From Ampelomyces quisqualis (Eukaryota; Ascomycota; Dothideomycetes; Pleosporales; Phaeosphaeriaceae), in NCBI GenBank assembly GCA_018398575.1, contig JAGTXZ010000024.1, positions 1,984,001-2,048,000 on the forward strand: 64,000 nt of DNA, read 5' to 3'. Made by a program: the position numbers and the translations under genes. This document shows, piece by piece, positions 59,101-64,000 of this stretch (the first letter of the stretch is position 1; each line of letters begins with the position of its first letter). The notes beneath the pieces were generated by a model. The model saw only the letters and a program-made list of their open reading frames with translations. It did no database searches and was not told where the DNA came from.

Positions 59101-62100
59101 AATGTATCTATAGCTAACAACTTGTGTATATTAAAGTTATAGTAATTCTAGCCAAAGCACTCTACTAGATAAATGTAATCCTTGTATCCTTTATTAAGAC
59201 AATAACTCTATTGCAGGCGTGTATACTCTTCTGTTTGCTACAGATATTTATTGCACAAGTTCTCTTGTTTGTCTAGTAGTACTGTGCATTAAGTATAGTG
59301 TCTGTTTTTCTTTACACCTGTTAGTAGCACTTGCTCTTTATAGTTAGCTAGAATTGTACAAATAGTTAGGTAACACTGTTACGTCTGTTAGTTAGCATAC
59401 TCTAGCTGTATGCTGTATTTGGCAGCCTCTTTAAGTGCTACAGTTACTAGTTAGCGTCTGTTCTCTACAGTAACTCTCTGTTGTTAACGCTGTAGTTAGT
59501 ACTTACGCAATAATAGTTTGCCTATACAGTAATAATATACTTTACTCTTTAGAATAGAATCTAGGAGCTTAGCTGTTAAGATAAATCTGGCTAGTAGTGT
59601 CCTAGGTGTTGTTCTGCGTTGTTGTGCCTTACAGTTAAGATTCCTAATAGTAATATATATTAGCTATACTACTACGTTGCTAGACATTATAGATAACTGT
59701 GTTTTGTCTACTGCTAGTATAACTAGCACAAGAGTTGCACTATCTGGTAAGCGCTGTTGTATTAACTACTACTAATTTCTTAAGTGTAGTTTATAATACA
59801 CTCTTATAGGTTTGTTAGGCGTACCTGTAAAAGAACAGCTAGGTGCGTAAACTATCTTGTTAGTAAATAGGCAATAACTAAGTATAAAGGTAATCTATAA
59901 TATAATATCCTAGTATATAAATATATATTAGTTAGGTTAGAGGTTTAGTAACCTAGATGTAATCGCTACGTTCTTTTGTATCTATACGTTGTCTTGTAGC
60001 CTAGATTAAATGTTTAATATAGCCTGCTACTACTAGCGCTCTAATTAGAACTATAGCTGTAAATATAGCTTGTGTAGCTGTATGTTAGTAAAGAGGCTGT
60101 TAACGTTACCTAATGTGCATTTTATTCTTTGCAGCTACAATGCAAACGCTAGTGCAAAAAGAGAACTAAAGGGCCCTACTATATTATTTCTATTAGTATT
60201 AGCACGCGTGCGCTGTTTGGCTGTGTGTAGCCTACTACTTTACGTCTACTGTTCCTAAACTAAAGGGTTTACTAGCGTGCTGTCTACTTACTGTCTTAAA
60301 CAGCTTGTCCTATCCTTGTATAAACGCTAATATTAGGCCTATCTACTCTATTACTTTATGTTTAGCTAGAGTGTAGTTGCGTTTATATAAGGTGTTGCTG
60401 TATAAAGCAGGTGCTGCGTTGTCTAGAGTAGCATCTATTGCGTTATAGCTATTAGGGCTGTACTATTATATTATAGTGTTAGGAGTTATAACTAGCGTAT
60501 TATTAGGTAGCAGGTAGCAACGCGTCTGGCATTAAGCACTGTATTTAATAAGTCCTGCGTACGTCTTAGTGTAAAAGCTATATAGTATGTATATATAATC
60601 TATTACTAATTTGTTTATGCACAACTCTATGGTTTAGATGTAAGAAGACTAAGTGTGCAAAAACAGTATTAACATTAGTTACGTAGTGTTAAGGTAGTTA
60701 CTAGCAGCATCTATCCTGTGCTGCACAGTCTGTTGTCTATAGTAGTCTACTAAAGTCTACTATAGCTAACAGTTACCTAACCTGTGTACAGAACTATGCT
60801 AACAGTTGTAGGCGCAACAACTAATATTTTTCTTTCCTTTAATATTTCTTATTACTCTAACAACTGTTACGTTATTACACTAGAGCTTACTTGTTAATAA
60901 CTTAATTAGTTAGGCTAGCTAACATAGCTTAATAAAGATTAATATTAATAATAATTATTACACTAAAAAATATTAACACCCTGGAATAAACAAGTTACTG
61001 CGCGTTTAGAATATATATAGTAGAACCTAAATACCTAAAAAGGTAAGTATACCTGCAAGTAGACACGTACAAGGTTTAAAAGTATAAAAAAAATAGACTA
61101 GTAGCTCTAGCAGCCTAATATACAACTTGTACCAAGGTAGCTAGGCTTAGTATAGATAGAAGTAGGTAGAATAGTGTACTATATATACTATAGGTAAGAC
61201 TAGTAACAGGCGTAGGTAATTACTTAATAGTAAGAAATAATAAGTATAATTTATATATAGTGTTAACTAATATTCTAAGTAGCTAGTATATTTAATCTTT
61301 TCTAGTTTTAAAATGCCTGCAGATCCAATTTATATTCTTTCTCTAGCACAGTATAGGATAGTTGTCTACTAGAGACTACTGTTCCAACTCGCTCTAATGT
61401 GCAAATACAACAGGGGCCAAATAGTAACAAAGACTGTTAACAAACTACTATATATTAAACGCATCTACGTGCTACTTGCTCTTAAACTATTAGCGCTAAT
61501 AGAGCATATAATAGCCTTACTAGCTAGCTACCCTCTGCCTCTTGCTATATATACGTTTTCCTAACCTTAAAACTAGAGATATATTTTCCTATGTGTCTCT
61601 AGTCTTAGGGTTAAGGTAACAGTCTTTTGTTAAAACATATATAGAACCTAGTGTTATTTTTATCTATTATATACTTACGCCTCCTTACACTTCCCTAACC
61701 TTAAAACTAGAGATAAATTTACCTATGTGTCTCTAGTCTTAGGGTTAAGGTAACAGTCTTTTGTTAAAATATATACAGAACCTAGTATTATTTTTATCTA
61801 TTATATACTTGCGCCTCCTTACACTTTTCTAACCTTAAAACTAGAGATAAATTTACCTATGTGCCTATATATGCAGCTGCTTCTTAACACGTAACTTGTA
61901 CTCCTAATTTAATGTTGCTGTCTTTGTATATATATTCCTTATAAGTCTAAGAGACTTAATCTTCTATTATATTTTTATTCTTATAAAACTAAAACTATAC
62001 CTATTACGTCTATATATTTATGTGGTTTAAAAATCTAGAACTAAGCTTTACTATGTTGTTAGCACTACACCTGCGCTACTTCTTAGCCTACTAGTATAGA

Positions 62101-64000
62101 AGCAAATTTATGTCCTAGATAGACCCTTTAGTAGCTGTTTAGATGTTATAGCTTAACTAAGATACCTTATAACGTGTTTAACAACAAGAATCTCTACAAC
62201 AACAGCTACAATAGCATTCTAGAGCGTATATTAACAACCTAGCTTAACTTAAGAGCGCTGTTGTTGCAATAACTTTGTTATATCCTGCAATACTATTACT
62301 TAACTAAGATACCTTATAGCGTGTTCAAAAGCAAGAATCTTTACAACAATAGCTATAATAGCATCCTAATGCGCATATTAACAACTTAGCCTAACTTGAA
62401 AGCGCTATTATTGCAACAACTTTGTTATATCTTGTAATACTATTACTTAACTAAGATACCTTATAGCGTGTTCAAAAGTAAGGATCTCTATAATAACAAC
62501 TATAATAGCATTCTAGTGCGCACATTAATAACTTAGCCTAACTTAAGAGCACTGTTGTTGTAATAACTTTGTTATGTCCTACAATACATATTAACAACTT
62601 AGCCTAACTTAAGAACGCAATTCTTATACTATTAGGTAACTAGAAGATATTAGAGATATAACTACAATTTATATACTTTTGTCTATATATTGTTACAGGC
62701 AAAAATTAAGGACAATGTAGAGTTGCAGTTGTTTGTTAGGATATCTCTATTCTAGCACTCTTATTAGGCTCTTTAATAGCAAAGCCTACCTAAGCAGCTA
62801 TAACCTCTCTTATACTATATACAATGTATTTCTGTTAGACCCTATAAGCAGCAATCTAACATCTAGATATTAAGATATTCTAACTATAACTTACATAACA
62901 TTAAGTCCTCTATTATTACTAAGCTTTATTACAGCTTTAAGAACTTCTATTAACGCAAAGAAGTTACGCGCATTAAACTTATCTACACTAAGATGCTGCT
63001 AGCTAGTAACAAAAAGGATACCTACTACGCTAGTAGGCACAACTAAGACTTTAAAGGACACCTGTATAAATTAAAACAACAGGCCTGCATTTGTTTGTCT
63101 TAGAAACCCTTAGCAGAGAAGAACATGCATAAGAGGTAACGCGCAATACTTTATAAATCTTGTGTATAGTATATAAGGCAGTAAATACTTTAAACGCATT
63201 AATCTCTATAATTAGGCTCTTTTAACAACTAGTAGCTATAGTTGCGTTGCACTATTAGTAACTGTTGTTTACTAGAGAATACTGCTAGTACTGCACGCTA
63301 CCTACTACTGCAGCAGGCTCTTTTAATAACCAGCAGCTATAGTTGCGTTGCACTGTTAGCAACTGTTGTTTACTAGAGAATACTACTAGTGCTGCACGTA
63401 ACCTACTACTGCAGCAGGCTCTTTTAACTACTAGCAGCTACAGTTGCGTTGCACTGTTAGCAACTATTATCTACTAGAGAATACTACTAGTGCTGTACGC
63501 GACCTACTACTGCAGTAGGCTCTTTTAATAACTAGTAGCTACAGTTGCGTTATACTATCTACAACTGTTGTCTACTAGAGAGTACTATTAGCGTTAATTG
63601 CAAGCTATCTACTGCAATAGGCACCTAGAGCAACTAATTAGTACTATAATAATACTAGTATAGGTTTAAGGCTAAGTTTGGATTTTGTTTTATATTAAAT
63701 GCTATAAGTAGCTACTAGAGTATTAGTATGCGCAAGTGTATTGTCTTTACTATATTAGATAGTAGATTGCTTATTATAAATACATCTAGTTTCTATAGTT
63801 ATTCTGCTACTATAACATTAAGCCTACATTATCTAGTTTATAGATAGGTTAAGGTCTAACGCCTAACTAGTAACATAGTTATGCCTAGACTATTACAGAA
63901 CGTGTTAAGGTTTGCAAATATAAGGCATTGTTTCTGCATTTAACACTACAACAACTTGCTATATAGGCTACTAGAGCCTTTTGCTACTATGTGCAACCAA
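53169..64000 (-). mobile_element. Large Plavaka-like DNA transposon, copy 2, inverted and cut by the window end
   Basis: From GTTAGAAAAAATTAAG at 53169 the sequence is the reverse complement of copy 1 read backwards from 52201. The last bases, GTGCAACCAA, match the complement of 41371-41380. Arms are 10,832 and 10,831 bp, so indels are almost absent; in the samples I compared differences were transitions. The transposase remnant lies at about 55,920-60,470 (minus), with the DKT block near 59,650-59,730. Its left terminus is beyond the window. Confidence 0.9.
55920..60470 (-). pseudogene. Plavaka-like transposase remnant (copy 2)
   Basis: Mirror image of the remnant at 44,900-49,450, damaged independently by RIP, so some stops differ between copies. 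One copy keeps C where the other has T at many sites, which would help infer ancestral codons in a comparison. Confidence 0.6.

Noticed and set aside
21200..64000. Mitochondrial insertion or centromeric satellite as explanation of the AT-rich block
   Set aside because: Recognisable retrotransposon and transposase remnants with TGG-to-TAG damage explain it; no satellite array or mitochondrial gene is seen.
1..64000. tRNA, rRNA and telomeric repeats
   Set aside because: I looked for cloverleaf-like T-loop words and TTAGGG arrays by eye and found no convincing case; a covariance-model scan would be decisive.

Overview
The window looks like a filamentous ascomycete, most likely a Pleosporales-type Dothideomycete. 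Introns are short (about 46-101 nt) with GT..AG ends and CTRAC-like branch points. The genes encode fungal proteins (an Msb2-type mucin, coatomer beta-prime, a DHA2 efflux pump, a FAD monooxygenase). The right two thirds is an AT-rich graveyard of transposons carrying the mark of repeat-induced point mutation (RIP). The species is not determined.

Bases 1-21,000 are gene-rich with balanced base composition. In order they hold: an MSB2-like signalling mucin (1032-4007, +); SEC27/COPB2 coatomer beta-prime (4960-7966, +, nine exons including a 6-nt microexon); two broken hydrolase genes on the minus strand (an alpha/beta-hydrolase remnant at 8287-9110 and a frameshifted PaxU/DUF829-like gene at 9406-10390); a six-exon DHA2-type MFS transporter (11815-13928, +); a three-exon FAD monooxygenase (15148-16541, +); a seven-exon queuine tRNA-ribosyltransferase (16824-18399, -, with a 10-nt microexon encoding the catalytic DSGG); and a secreted Glu/Lys-rich repeat protein built from duplicated 66-nt exons (19267-20971, +). 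The transporter, monooxygenase and decayed hydrolases could be the remains of a small specialised-metabolism locus. The mucin, coatomer and tRNA-modification genes are ordinary housekeeping or signalling genes.

From about 21.1 kb to the end no intact gene is visible. The layers are nested. A 5'-truncated Copia element (about 21.2-32.7 kb) is split by a complete Ty3/Gypsy chromovirus (23111-31054; two 299-bp LTRs; 5-bp target duplication CCTAG). The reverse transcriptase of the Gypsy element is itself interrupted by an 844-bp non-autonomous DNA element. To the right lies a roughly 19.4-kb DNA transposon (32757-52201) with GTTAGGAAAA-type termini and a Plavaka-like transposase remnant. It also contains a Tigger/Fot1-type transposase remnant and a second copy of the short element. 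A second copy of the large element starts at 53169 in opposite orientation and runs off the window, so at least 10.8 kb is present as an inverted repeat around a 967-bp spacer. The short elements share both ends with the large one, so they are probably its deletion derivatives.

Differences between repeat copies appear to be almost only transitions, as RIP predicts. Exon boundaries were deduced by eye from splice signals and remembered protein-family conservation; domain limits in the RIP-damaged part are approximate.
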